Origin: Anagrus nilaparvatae
Lineage: Eukaryota; Arthropoda; Insecta; Hymenoptera; Mymaridae
Length of the DNA: 64,000 bases
Reading direction: 5' to 3'
Assembly (NCBI GenBank): GCA_022575985.1
Contig: JAKSXM010000137.1
Coordinates: 17,688,001 to 17,752,000 of the forward strand
In this document: positions 37,857-50,961 of the stretch, piece after piece
Numbering within the stretch: the stretch's first letter is position 1
How the letters are laid out: each line of letters begins with the position of its first letter
Made by a program: the position numbers and the translations under genes
Notes under the pieces: generated by a model
Database searches by the model: none
What the model saw: the letters and a program-made list of their open reading frames with translations, nothing else
Told to the model about the DNA's origin: nothing

Positions 37857-38040
37857 AAACTTGGTTTATAAAAATTTAAACCAATTCAAATGGTTTCAAG
37901 CAAGTAGATCCAAAGATTCTAAAAATACAATATTTTTGATACCTATTTAAATTTTTATATCTTGTTTTTTTATTTCTCAGGCCTTTTGGACTATATTTGT
38001 TTGGGTTTTTCTCTATTTTACATATTTTTTCATTATAAGT
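37857..38040 (+). repeat. Chimeric monomer, C head with C' tail
   Basis: The head is C (AAGCAAGTAGATCC, CTATTTAAATTTTTATATC) and the tail is C' (GGACTATATTTGTTTGGG). It is flanked on the left by sequence matching 13492-14598 and on the right by sequence matching 15151 onward, with exactly one dimer (368 bp) missing. It also has a private AAATTTAAACC near 37873. Confidence 0.85.
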
Positions 38041-41000
38041 AAACTTTTTTTATAAAAATTTTAACCTATTTAAATGGTTTCATGCAAGTGGATCCAACGT
38101 TTATAAAAATACAATAATTTTGATACCTATTTAAATTTTTTATATTATGTTTTTTTATTCCTCAGGCCTTTTGGACTGTATTTTTTTAAGTTTTTCTCTA
38201 TTTTATATATTTTTTTATTATAAGTAAACTTGGTTTATAAGAATTTTAACCAATTCAAATGGTTTCATGAAAGTGGATCCACCTTTTCTAAATATACAAT
38301 AATTTTAATACTTATTTAATTTATTTATATCTTGTTTTTTAATTACACTGGCCTGGTGGGCCGTATTTGTTTTAGTTTTCCTCTACGTAGAATATTCTCT
38401 TATTATTAGTAAACTTGGTTTATAAAAATTTTAACCAATTCAAATGGTTTCAAGCAAGTAGATCCAAAGATTCTTAAATTCAATATTTTTGATACCTATT
38501 TATATTTTTATATCTTGTTTTTTTATTTCTCAGGCCTTTTGGAATGTATTTGTTAAGGTTTTTCTCTATTTTACATATTTTTTCATTATAAGTAAAATTG
38601 TTTTATAAAAATTTTAACCTATTCAAATGGTTTCATGAAAATGTATCCACCTTTTCTAAATTTACAATAATTTTAATACTTATTTAATTTATTTATATCT
38701 TGTTTTTTAATTACGCTGGCCTGAAGGGCCGTATTTGTTTTAGTTTTTCTCTACGTAGAATATTCTCTTATTATTAGTAAACTTGGTTTATAAAAATGTT
38801 AACCAATTCAAATGGTTTCATGCAAGTAGATCCAAAGATTCTAAAAATACAATATTTTTGATAACTATTTAAATTTTTATATCTTGTTTTTTTATTTCTC
38901 AGGCCTTTTGGACTGTATTTGTTAAGGTTTTTCTCTATTTTACATATTTTTTCATTATAAGTAAACTTGTTTTATAAAAATTTTAACCTATTCAAATGGT
39001 TTCATGAAAGTGGATCCACCTTTTCTAAATATACAATAATCTTAATACTTTTTTAATTTATTTATACCTTGTTTTTTAATTACGCTGGCCTGAAGGGCCG
39101 TATTTGTTTAAGTTTTTCTCTACGTAGAATAATTTCTTATTATTAGTAAACTTGGTTTATAAAAATTTTAACCAATTCAAATGGTTTCAAGCAAGTAGAT
39201 CCAAAGATTCTAAAAATACAATATTTTTGATACCTATTTAAATTTTTATATCTTGTTTTTTTATTTCTCAGGCCTTTTGGACTGTATTTGTTTAGGTTTT
39301 TCTCTATTTTACATATTTTTTCATTATAAGTAAACTTGTTTTATGAAAATTTTAACCTATTCAAATGGTTTCATGAAAGTGGATCCACCTTTTCTAAATA
39401 TACAATAATTTTAATACTTATTTAATTTATTTATATCTTGTTTTTTAATTACGCTGGCCTGGTGGGCCGTATTTGTTTTAGTTTTCCTCTACGAAGAATC
39501 TTCTCTTATTATTAGTAAACTTGGTTTATAAAAATTTTAACCAATTCAAATGGTTTCATGCAAGTAGATCCAACGTTTATAAAAATACAATAATTTTGAT
39601 ACCTATTTAAATTTTTTATATTATGTTTTTTTATTCCTCAGGCCTTTTGGACTGTATTTGTTTAAGTTTTTCTCTATTTTATATATTTTTTCATTATAAG
39701 TAAACTTGTTTTATAAAAATTTTAACCTATTCAAATAGTTTCATGAAAGTGGATCCACCTTTTCTAAATATACAATAATTTTAATACTTATTTAATTTAT
39801 TTATATCTGTTTTTTAATTACGCTGGCCTGAAGGGCCGTATTAGTTTTAGTTTTTCTCTACGTAGAATATTTTCTTATTATTAGTAAACTTGTTTTATAA
39901 AAATTTTAACCTATTGAAATGGTTTCATGCAAGTGGATTCAACGTTTATAAAAATACAATAATTTTGATACCTATTCAAATTTTTTATATTATGTTTTTT
40001 TATTCCTCAGGCCTTTTGGACTGTATTTGTTTAAGTTTTACTCTATTTTATATATTTTTTTATTATAAGTAAACTTGGTTTATAAGAATTTTAACCATTT
40101 TAATGGTTTCATGAAAGTGGATCCACCTTTTCTAAATATACAATAATTTTAATACTTATTTAATTTATTTATATCTTGTTTTTTAATTACGCTGGCCTGG
40201 TGGGCCATATTTGTTTTAGTTTTCCTCTACGTAGAATATTCTCTTATTATTAGTAAACTTGGTTTATAAAAATTTTAACCAATTCAAATGGTTTCAAGCA
40301 AGTAGATCCAAAGATTCTAAAAATACAATATTTTTGATACCTATTTAAATTTTTATATCTTGTTTTTTTATTTCTCAGGCCTTTTGGACTGTATTTGTTT
40401 AAGTTTTACTCTATTATATATATCGTTTTATTATAAGTAAACTTGGTTTATAAGAATTTTAACCATTTAAATGGTTTCATGAAAGTGGATCCACCTTTTC
40501 TAAATATACAATAATTTAAATACTTATTTAATTTATTTATATCTTGTTTTTTAATTACGCTGGCCTGGTGGGCCATATTTGTTTTAGTTTTCCTCTACGT
40601 AGAATATTCTCTTATTATTAGTAAACTTGGTTTATAAAAATTTTAACCAATTCAAATGGTTTCAAGCAAGTAGATCCAAAGATTCTAAAAATACAATATT
40701 TTTGATACCTATTTAAATTTTTATATCTTGTTTTTTTATTTCTCAGGCCTTTTGGACTGTATTTGTTTAGGTTTTTCTCGATTTTACATATTTTTTCATT
40801 ATAAGTAAACTTGTTTTATAAAAATTTTAACCTATTCAAATGGTTTCATGAAAGTTGATCCACCTTTTCTAAATATACAATAATTTTAATACTTATTTAA
40901 TTTATTTATATCTTGTTTTTTAATTACGCTGGCCTGGAGGGCCGTATTTGTTTTAGTTTTCCTCTACGTAGAATCTTCTCTTATTATTAGTAAATTTGGT

Positions 41001-41914
41001 TTATAAAAATTTTAACCAATTCAAATGGTTTCATGCAAGTAGATCCAACGTTTATAAAAATACAATAATTTTGATACCTAATTAAATTTTTTATATCTTG
41101 TTTTTTTATTTCTCAGGCCTTTTGGACTATATTTGTTTGGGTTTTTCTCTATTTTACATATTTTTTCATTATAAATAAACTTGTTTTATAAAAATTTTAA
41201 CCTATTTAAATGGTTTCATGCAAGTGGATCCAACGTTTATAAAAATACAATAATTTTGATACCTATTTAAATTTTTTATATTATGTTTTTTTATTCCTCA
41301 GGCCTTTGGGACTGTATTTGTTTAAGTTTTTCTCTATTTTATATATTTTTTCATTATAAGTAAACTTGTTTTATAAAAATTTTAACCTATTCAAATAGTT
41401 TCATGAAAGTGGATCCACCTTTTCTAAATATACAATAATTTTAATACTTATTTAATTTATTTATATCTGTTTTTTAATTACGCTGGCCTGAAGGGCCATA
41501 TTTGTTTTAGTTTTTCTCTACGTAGAATATTCTCTTATTATTAGTAAACTTGGTTTATAAAAATTTTAACCAATTCAAATGGTTTCAAGCAAGTAGATCC
41601 AAAGATTCTAAAAATACAATATTTTTGATACCTATTTAAATTTTTATATCTTGTTTTTTTATTTCTCAGGCCTTTTGGACTGTATTTGTTTAGGTTTTTC
41701 TCTATTTTACATATATTGTCATTATAAGTAAACTTGTTTTATAAAAATTTTAACCTATTCAAATGGTTTCATGAAAGTGGATCCACCTTTTCTAAATATA
41801 CAATAATTTTAATACTTTTTTAATTTATTTATATCTTGTTTTTTAATTACGCTGGCCTCAAGGGCCATATTTGTTTAAGTTTTTCTCTACGTAGAATATT
41901 TTCTCATTATTTGT

Positions 41915-42099
41915 AAACTGGGTTTATAAAAATTTTAACCAATTCAAATGGTTTCATGCAAGTGGATCCAACGTTTATAAAAATACAATAATTTTGATAC
42001 CTATTCAAATTTTTTCTATTATGTTTTTTTATTCCTCAGGCCTTTTGGACTGTATTTGTTTAAGTTTTTCTCTATTTTATATATTTTTTTATTATAAGT
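41915..42099 (+). repeat. Chimeric monomer, C'' head with A tail
   Basis: The head AAACTGGG..ACCAATTCAAATGG is C''. From GCAAGTGGATCC on it is A, with CTATTCAAATT, TTCTATTATG and ATTCCTCAGG. The parental pair C''-A is intact at about 12384-12754, so one monomer was lost; offsets to that region drop from 29,531 to 29,346. Confidence 0.87.
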
Positions 42100-42653
42100 A
42101 AACTTGGTTTATAAGAATTTTAACCTATTCAAATGGTTTCATGAAAGTGGATCCACTTTTTCTAAATATACAATAATTTTAATACTTTTTTAATTTATTT
42201 ATACCTTGTTTTTTAATTACGCTGGCCTGAAGGGCCGTATTTGTTTTAGTTTTCCTCTACGTAGAATATTCTCTTATTATTAGTAAACTTGGTTTATAAA
42301 AATTTTAACCAATTCAAATGGTTTCAAGCAAGTAGATCCAAAGATTCTAAAAATTCAATATTTTTGATACCTATTTATATTTTTATATCTTGTTTTTTTA
42401 TTTCTCAGGCCTTTTGGAATGTATTTGTTAAGGTTTTTCTCTATTTTACATATTTTTTCATTATAAGTAAACTTGTTTTATAAAAATTTTAACCTATTCA
42501 AATGGTTTCATGAAAGTGGATCCACCTTTTCTAAATATACAATAATTTTAATACTTTTTTAATTTATTTATACCTTGTTTTTTAATTACGCTGGCCTGAA
42601 GGGCCGTATTTGTTTAAGTTTTTCTCTACGTAGAATATTCTCTTATTATTAGT

Positions 42654-45600
42654 AAACTTGGTTTATAAAAATTTTAACCAATTCAAATGGTTTCAAGCAA
42701 GTAGATCCAAAGATTCTAAAAATACAATATTTTTGATACCTATTAAAATTTTTATATCTTGTTTTTTTATTTCTCAGGCCTTTTGGAATGTATTTGTTAA
42801 GGTTTTTCTCTATTTTACATATTTTTTCATTATAAGTAAACTTGTTTTATAAAAATTTTAACCTATTCAAATGGTTTCATGAAAGTGGATCCACCTTTTC
42901 TAAATATACAATAATTTTAATACTTTTTTAATTTATTTATACCTTGTTTTTTAATTACGCTAGCCTGAAGGGCCGTATTTGTTTAAGTTTTTCTCTACGT
43001 AGAATATTCTCTTATTATTAGTAAACTTGGTTTATAAAAATTTTAACCAATTCAAATGGTTTCATGCAAGTAGATCCAAAGATTCTAAAAATACAATATT
43101 TTTGATACCTAATTAAATTATTTATATCTTGTTTTTTTATTTCTCAGGCCTTTTGGACTGTATTTGTTTAGGTTTTTCTCTATTTTACATATTTTTTCAT
43201 TATAAGTAAACTTGTTTTATAAAAATTTTAACCTATTTAAATGGTTTCATGCAAGTGGATCCTACGTTTATAACAATACAATAATTTTGATACCTATTTA
43301 AATTTTTTATATTATGTTTTTTTATTCCTCAGGCCTTTTGGACTGTATTTGTTTAAGTTTTTCTCTATTTTATATATTTTTTTATTATAAGTAAACTTGG
43401 TTTATAAGAATTTTAACCAATTCAAATGGTTTCATGAAAGTGGATCCACCTTTTCTAAATATACAATAATTTTAATACTTATTTAATTTATTTATATCTT
43501 GTTTTTTAATTACACTGCCCTGGTGGGCCGTATTTGTTTAAGTTTTTCTCTACGTAGAATATTCTCTTATTATTAGTAAACTTGGTTTATAAAAATTTTA
43601 ACCAATTCAAATGGTTTCAAGCAAGTAGATCCAAAGATTCTAAAAATACAATATTTTTGATACCTATTTAAATTTTTATATCTTGTTTTTTTATTTCTCA
43701 GGCCTTTTGGACTGTATTTGTTAAGGTTTTTCTCTATTTTACATATTTTTTCATTATAAGTAAACTTGTTTTATAAAAATTTTAACCTATTCAAATGGTT
43801 TCATGAAAGTGGATCCACCTTTTCTAAATATACAATAATTTTAATACTTTTTTAATTTATTTATACCTTGTTTTTTAATTACGCTGGCCTGAAGGGCCGT
43901 ATTTGTTTAAGTTTTTCTCTACGTAGAATATTCTCTTATTATTAGTAAACTTGGTTTATAAAAATTTTAACCAATTCAAATGGTTTCAAGCAAGTAGATC
44001 CAAAGATTCTAAAAATACAATATTTTTGATACCTATTAAAATTTTTATATCTTGTTTTTTTATTTCTCAGGCCTTTTGGAATGTATTTGTTAAGGTTTTT
44101 CTCTATTTTACATATTTTTTCATTATAAGTAAACTTGTTTTATAAAAATTTTAACCTATTCAAATAGTTTCATGAAAGTGGATCCACCTTTTCTAAATAT
44201 ACAATAATTTTAATACTTATTTAATTTATTTATATCTGTTTTTTAATTACGCTGGCCTGAAGGGCCGTATTTGTTTTAGTTTTTCTCTACGTAGAATATT
44301 CTCTTATTATTAGTAAACTTGGTTTATAAAAATTTTAACCAATTCAAAGGGTTTCATGCAAGTAGATCCAAAGATTCTAAAAATACAATATTTTTGATAC
44401 CTAATTAAATTATTTATATCTTGTTTTTTTATTTCTCAGGCCTTTTGGACTGTATTTGTTTAGGTTTTTCTCTATTTTACATATTTTTTCATTATAAGTA
44501 AACTTGTTTTATAAAAATTTTAACCTATTTAAATGGTTTCATGCAAGTGGATCCTACGTTTATAACAATACAATAATTTTGATACCTATTTAAATTTTTT
44601 ATATTATGTTTTTTTATTCCTCAGGCCTTTTGGACTGTATTTGTTTAAGTTTTTCTCTATTTTATATATTTTTTTATTATAAGTAAACTTGGTTTATAAG
44701 AATTTTAACCAATTCAAATGGTTTCATGAAAGTGGATCCACCTTTTCTAAATATACAATAATTTTAATACTTATTTAATTTATTTATATCTTGTTTTTTA
44801 ATTACACTGCCCTGGTAGGCCGTATTTGTTTTAGTTTTCCTCTACGTAGAATATTCTCTTATTATTAGTAAACTTGGTTTATAAAAATTTTAACCAATTC
44901 AAATGGTTTCAAGCAAGTAGATCCAAAGATTCTAAAAATACAATATTTTTGATTCCTATTTAAATTTTTATATCTTGTTTTTTTATTTCTCAGGCCTTTT
45001 GGACTGTATTTGTTTAGGTTTTTCTCTATTTTACATATTTTTTCATTATAAGTAAACTTGTTTTATAAAAATTTTAAGCTATTCAAATGGTTTCATGAAA
45101 GTGGATCCACCTTTTCTAAATATACAATAATTTTAATACTTTTTTAATTTATTTATATCTTGTTTTTTAATTACGCTGGCCTCAAGGGCCATATTTGTTT
45201 AAGTTTTTCTCTACGTAGAATATTCTCTCATTATTTGTAAACTGGGTTTATAAAAATTTTAACCAATTCAAATGGTTTCATGCAATTAGATCAAACTCTT
45301 ATAAAAATACAATAATTTAGATACCTAATTAAATTTTTTATATCTTGTTTTTTTATTTCTCAGGTCTTTTGGACTGTTTTTGTTTTAGGTTTTTCTCTAT
45401 TTTACATATTTTTTCATTATAAGTAAACTTGTTTTATAAAAATTTTAACCTATTGAAATGGTTTCATGCAAGTGGATCCAACGTTTATAAAAATACAATA
45501 ATTTTGATACCTATTCAAATTTTTTCTATTATGTTTTTTTATTCCTCAGGCCTTTTGGACTGTATTTGTTTAAGTTTTTCTCTATTTTATATATTTTTTT

Positions 45601-47826
45601 ATTATAAGTAAACTTGGTTTATAAGAATTTTAACCTATTCAAATGGTTTCATGAAAGTGGATCCACTTTTTCTAAATATACAATAATTTTAATACTTTTT
45701 TAATTTATTTATACCTTGTTTTTTAATTACGCTGGCCTGAAGGGCCGTATTTGTTTAAGTTTTTCTCTACGTAGAATATTCTCTCATTATTAGTAAAATT
45801 AGTTTATGAAAATTTTAACCAATTCAAATGAATTCATAAAAGTGGATCCAAAGATTCTAAAAATACAATATTTTTGATACCTAATTAAATTTTTTATATC
45901 TTGTTTTTTTATTTCTCAGGCCTTTTGGACTATATTTGTTTGGGTTTTTCTCTATTTTACATATTTTTTCATTATAAGTAAACTTGTTTTATAAAAATTT
46001 TAACCTATTTAAATGGTTTCATGCAAGTGGATCCAACGTTTATAAAAATACAATAATTTTGATACCTATTTAAATTTTTTATATTATTTTTTTTTATTCC
46101 TCAGGCCTTTTGGACTGTATTTGTTTAAGTTTTTCTCTATTTTATATATTTTTTTATTATAAGTAAACTTGGTTTATAAGAATTTTAACCAATTCAAATG
46201 GTTTCATGAAAGTGGATCCACCTTTTCTAAATATACAATAATTTTAATACTTATTTAATTTATTTATATCTTGTTTTTTAATTACACTGGCCTGGTGGGC
46301 CGTATTTGTTTTAGTTTTCCTCTACGTAGAATATTCTCTTATTATTAGTAAACTTGGTTTATAAAAATTTTAACCAATTCAAATGGTTTCATGCAAGTAG
46401 ATCCAAAGATTCTAAAAATACAATATTTTTGATACCTATTTAAATTTTTATATCTTGTTTTTTTATTTCTCAGGCCTTTTGGACTGTATTTGTTAAGGTT
46501 TTTCTCTATTTTACATATTTTTTCATTATAAGTAAACTTGTTTTATAAAAATTTTAACCTATTCAAATGGTTTCATGAAAGTGGATCCACCTTTTCTAAA
46601 TATACAATAATTTTAATACTTTTTTAATTTATTTATACCTTGTTTTTTAATTACGCTGGCCTGAAGGGCCGTATTTGTTTAAGTTTTTCTCTACGTAGAA
46701 TATTCACTTATTATTAGTAAACTTGGTTTATAAAAATTTTAACCAATTCAAATGGTTTCAAGCAAGTAGATCCAAAGATTCTAAAAATACAATATTTTTG
46801 ATACCTATTTAAATTTTTATATCTTGTTTTTTTATTTCTCAGGCCTTTTGGACTGTATTTGTTTAGGTTTTTCTCTATTTTACATATTTTTTCATTATAA
46901 GTAAACTTGTTTTATAAAAATTTTAACCTATTCAAATGGTTTCATGAAAGTGGATCCACCTTTTCTAAATATACAATAATTTTAATACTTTTTTAATTTA
47001 TTTATATCTTGTTTTTTAATTACGCTGGCCTCAAGGGCCATATTTGTTTAAGTTTTTCTCTACGTAGAATATTCTCTCATTATTTGTAAACTGGGTTTAT
47101 AAAAATTTTAACCAATTCAAATGGTTTCATGCAAGTAGATCCAACGTTTATAAAAATACAATAATTTAGATACCTAATTAAATTTTTTATATCTTGTTTT
47201 TTTATTTCTCAGGTCTTTTGGACTGTATTTGTTTAGGTTTTTCTCTATTTTACATATTTTTTCATTATAAGTAAACTTGTTTTATAAAAATTTTAACCTA
47301 TTGAAATGGTTTCATGCATGTGGATCCAACGTTTATAAAAATACAATAATTTTGATACCTATTCAAATTTTTTCTATTATGTTTTTTTATTCCTCAGGCC
47401 TTTTGGACTGTATTTGTTTAAGTTTTTCTCTATTTTATATATTTTTTTATTATAAGTAAACTTGGTTTATAAGAATTTTAACCTATTCAAATGGTTTCAT
47501 GAAAGTGGATCCACTTTTTCTAAATATACAATAATTTTAATACTTTTTTAATTTATTTATACCTTGTTTTTTCATTACGCTGGCCTGAAGGGCCGTATTT
47601 GTTTTAGTTTTCCTCTACGTAGAATATTCTCTTATTATTAGTAAACTTGGTTTATAAAAATTTTAACCAATTCAAATGGTTTCAAGCAAGTAGATCCAAA
47701 GATTCTAAAAATTCAATATTTTTGATACCTATTTATATTTTTATATCTTGTTTTTTTATTTCTCAAGCCTTTTGGAATGTATTTGTTAAGGTTTTTCTCT
47801 ATTTTACATATTTTTTCATTATAAGT
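42654..47826 (+). repeat. 5.2-kb segment duplicated 11,077 bp upstream, copy 2 (28 monomers)
   Basis: It follows 31577-36749 monomer by monomer. Differences I noticed are CTAGCC near 42960, CAAAGGGTTTC (44345), CTATTTAAATT near 44956, TATTCACTT near 46702, GCATGTGGATCC near 47316, TTTTTTCATTACGC near 47569 and CTCAAGCC near 47762. The match stops at a chimeric monomer beginning at 47827. No gene is present. Confidence 0.9.
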
Positions 47827-48011
47827 AAACTTGTTTTATAAAAATTTTAACCTATTCAAATGGTTTCATGCAAGTAGATCCAACGTTTATAAAAATACAA
47901 TAATTTAGATACCTAATTAAATTTTTTATATCTTGTTTTTTTATTTCTCAGGTCTTTTGGACTGTATTTGTTAAGGTTTTTCTCTATTTTACATATTTTT
48001 TCATTATAAGT
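47827..48011 (+). repeat. Chimeric monomer, B head, C'' centre, C tail
   Basis: The head is AAACTTGTTTTATAA..CCTATTCAAATGG, as in a B after a C. The centre has GCAAGTAGATCCAACG, AATTTAGATACC and CAGGTC, as in C''. The tail is TTGTTAAGG, as in C. Related copies lie at 52070-52254 and 54840-55024. Confidence 0.8.
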
Positions 48012-50592
48012 AAACTTGGTTTATAAAAATTTTAACCAATTCAAATGGTTTCATGCAAGTAGATCCAAATATTCTAAAAATACAATATTTTTGATACCTA
48101 TTTAAATTTTTATATCTTGTTTTTTTATTTCTCAGGCCTTTTGGACTGTATTTGTTAAGGTTTTTCTCTATTTTACATATTTTTTCATTATAAGTAAACT
48201 TGTTTTATAAAAATTTTAACCTATTCAAATGGTTTCATGAAAGTGGATCCACCTTTTCTAAATATACAATAATTTTAATACTTTTTTAATTTATTTATAC
48301 CTTGTTTTTTAATTACGCTGGCCTGAAGGGCCGTATTTGTTTAAGTTTTTCTCTACGTAGAATATTCTCTTATTATTAGTAAACTTGGTTTATAAAAATT
48401 TTAACCAATTCAAATGGTTTCAAGCAAGTAGATCCAAAGATTCTAAAAATACAATATTTTTGATACCTATTTAAATTTTTATATCTTTTTTTTTTATTTC
48501 TCAGGCCTTTTGGAATGTATTTGTTAAGGTTTTTCTCTATTTTACATATTTTTTCATTATAAGTAAACTTGTTTTATAAAAATTTTAACCTATTCAAATA
48601 GTTTCATGAAATTGGATCCACCTTTTCTAAATATACAATAATTTTAATACTAATTTAATTTATTTATATCTGTTTTTTAATTACGCTGGCCTGAAGGGCC
48701 GTATTTGTTTTAGTTTTTCTCTACGTAGAATATTCTCTTATTATTAGTAAACGTGGTTTATAAAAATTTTAACCAATTCAAATGGTTTCAAGCAAGTAGA
48801 TCCAAAGATTCTAAAAATACAATATTTTTGATACCTATTTAAATTTTTATATCTTGTTTTTTTATTTCTCAGGCCTTTTGGACTGTATTTGTTTAGGTTA
48901 TTCTCTATTTTACATATTTTTTCATTATAAGTAAACTTGTTTTATAAAAATTTTAACCTATTCAAATGGTTTCATGAAAGTGGATCCACCTTTTCTAAAT
49001 ATACAATAATTTTAATACTTATTTAATTTATTTATATCTTGTTTTTTAAGTACGCTGGCCTGGTGGGCCGTATTTGTTTTAGTTTTCCTCTACGTAGAAT
49101 CTTCTCTTATTATTAGTAAACTTGGTTTATAAAAATTTTAACCAATTCAAATGGTTTCATGCAAGTAGATCCAACGTTTATAAAAATACAATAATTTTGA
49201 TACCTAATTAAATTTTTTATATCTTGTTTTTTTATTTCTCAGGCCTTTTGGACTGTATTTGTTTAGGTTTTTCTCTATTTTATATATTTTTTCATTATAA
49301 GTAAACTTGTTTTATAAAAATTTTAACCTATTCAAATAGTTTCATGAAAGTGGATCCACCTTTTCTAAATATACAATAATTTTAATACTTATTTAATTTA
49401 TTTATATCTGTTTTTTAATTACGCTGGCCTGAAGGGCCGTATTTGTTTTAGTTTTTCTCTACGTAGAATATTCTCTTATTATTAGTAAACTTGGTTTATA
49501 AAAATTTTAACCAATTCAAATGGTTTCATGCAAGTAGATCCAAAGATTCTAAAAATACAATATTTTTGATACCTAATTAAATTATTTATATCTTGTTTTT
49601 TTATTTCTCAGGCCTTTTGGACTGTATTTGTTTAGGTTTTTCTCTATTTTACATATTTTTTCATTATAAGTAAACTTGTTTTATAAAAATTTTAACCTAT
49701 TGAAATGGTTTCATGCAAGTGGATCCAACGTTTATAAAAATACAATAATTTTGATACCTATTTAAATTTTTTATATTATGTTTTTTTATTCCTCAGGCCT
49801 TTTGGACTGTATTTGTTTAAGTTTTACTCTATTTTATATATTTTTTTATTATAAGTAAACTTGGTTTATAAGAATTTTAACCATTTTAATGGTTTCATGA
49901 AAGTGGATCCACCTTTTCTAAATATACAATAATTTTAATACTTATTTAATTTATTTATATCTGTTTTTTAATTACGCTGGCCTGAAGGGCCGTATTTGTT
50001 TTAGTTTTTCTCTACGTAGAATATTCTCTTATTATTAGTAAACTTGGTTTATAAAAATTTTAACCAATTCAAATGGTTTCAAGCAAGTAGATCCAAAGAT
50101 TCCAAAAATACAAAATTTTTGATACCTATTTAAATTTTTATATCTTGTTTTTTTATTTCTCAGGCCTTTTGGACTGTATTTGTTTAGGTTTTTCTCTATT
50201 TTACATATTTTTTCATTATAAGTAAACTTGTTTTATAAAAATTTTAACCTATTCAAATGGTTTCATGAAAGTGGATCCACCTTTTCTAAATATACAATAA
50301 TTTTAATACTTATTTAATTTATTTATATCTTGTTTTTTAATTACGCTGGCCTGGTGGGCCGTATTTGTTTTAGTTTTCCTCTACGTAGAATCTTCTCTTA
50401 TTATTAGTAAACTTGGTTTATAAAAATTTTAACCAATTCAAATGGTTTCATGCAAGTAGATCCAAAGTTTATAAAAATACAATAATTTTGATACCTATTT
50501 AAATTTTTATATCTTGTTTTTTTATTTCTCAGGCCTTTTGGACTGTATTTGTTAAGGTTTTTCTCTATTTTACATATTTTTTCATTATAAGT

Positions 50593-50777
50593 AAACTTGT
50601 TTTATAAAAATTTTAACCTATTCAAATGGTTTCATGAAAGTGGATCCCCCATTTCTAAATAAACAATAATTTTAATAATTATTTTAATTATTTATATCTT
50701 GTTTTTTAATTACGCTGGCCTGGTGGGCCGTATTTGTTTTAGTTTTCTTCTACATAGAATATTCTCTTATTATTAGT
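50593..50777 (+). repeat. Strongly diverged B monomer
   Basis: The BamHI-side palindrome is lost (GTGGATCCCCCATTTC). AAATAAACAATAA replaces AAATATACAATAA, TAATAATTATTTTAATTATTT replaces the usual spacer, and TCTACGTAGA has become TCTACATAGA. No other copy in the window shares this set. Confidence 0.8.
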
Positions 50778-50961
50778 AAACTTGGTTTATAAAAATTTTA
50801 ACCAATTCAAATGGTTTCAAGCAAGTAGATCCAAAGATTCTAAAAATACAATATTTTTGATGCCTATTTAAATTTTTATATCTTGTTTTTTTGTTTCTCA
50901 GGCCTTTTGGACTGTATTTGTTTAGGTTTTTCTCTATTTTACATATTTTTTCATTATAAGT

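Larger units (their letters stand above)
36750..42653 (+). repeat. Mosaic array segment with several chimeric monomers
   Basis: 36750-37856 follows 13492-14598 (offset 23,258). A C/C' chimera (37857-38040) removes one dimer, and the copy then continues as 15151 onward (offset 22,890). A C'/A chimera lies at 39517-39701 and a direct B-to-A step at 39885/39886. From 39886 it follows 10355 onward (offset 29,531) to a C''/A chimera (41915-42099) that removes one more monomer, then B and C lead to 42653. Private changes: CTTTTCGGAATA near 37363 and ACATATTGTCATT near 41710. No gene is present. Confidence 0.85.
47827..50961 (+). repeat. Array segment rich in private variants
   Basis: It begins with a B/C''/C chimera. 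It continues with C-B dimers, a C' and an A (about 49676), then B with CCATTTTAATGG plus the 2-bp deletion. The C at about 50038 has CCAAAAATACAAAATT, and a strongly altered B occupies 50593-50777. Private changes include CAAATATTCTAA near 48067, GAAATTGGATCC near 48607, TTTAAGTACGC near 49044, and TGATGCC and TTTGTTTCTCAGG near 50860-50900. Many variants are not shared with other segments, so this looks like a less recently homogenised stretch. No gene is present. Confidence 0.85.
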
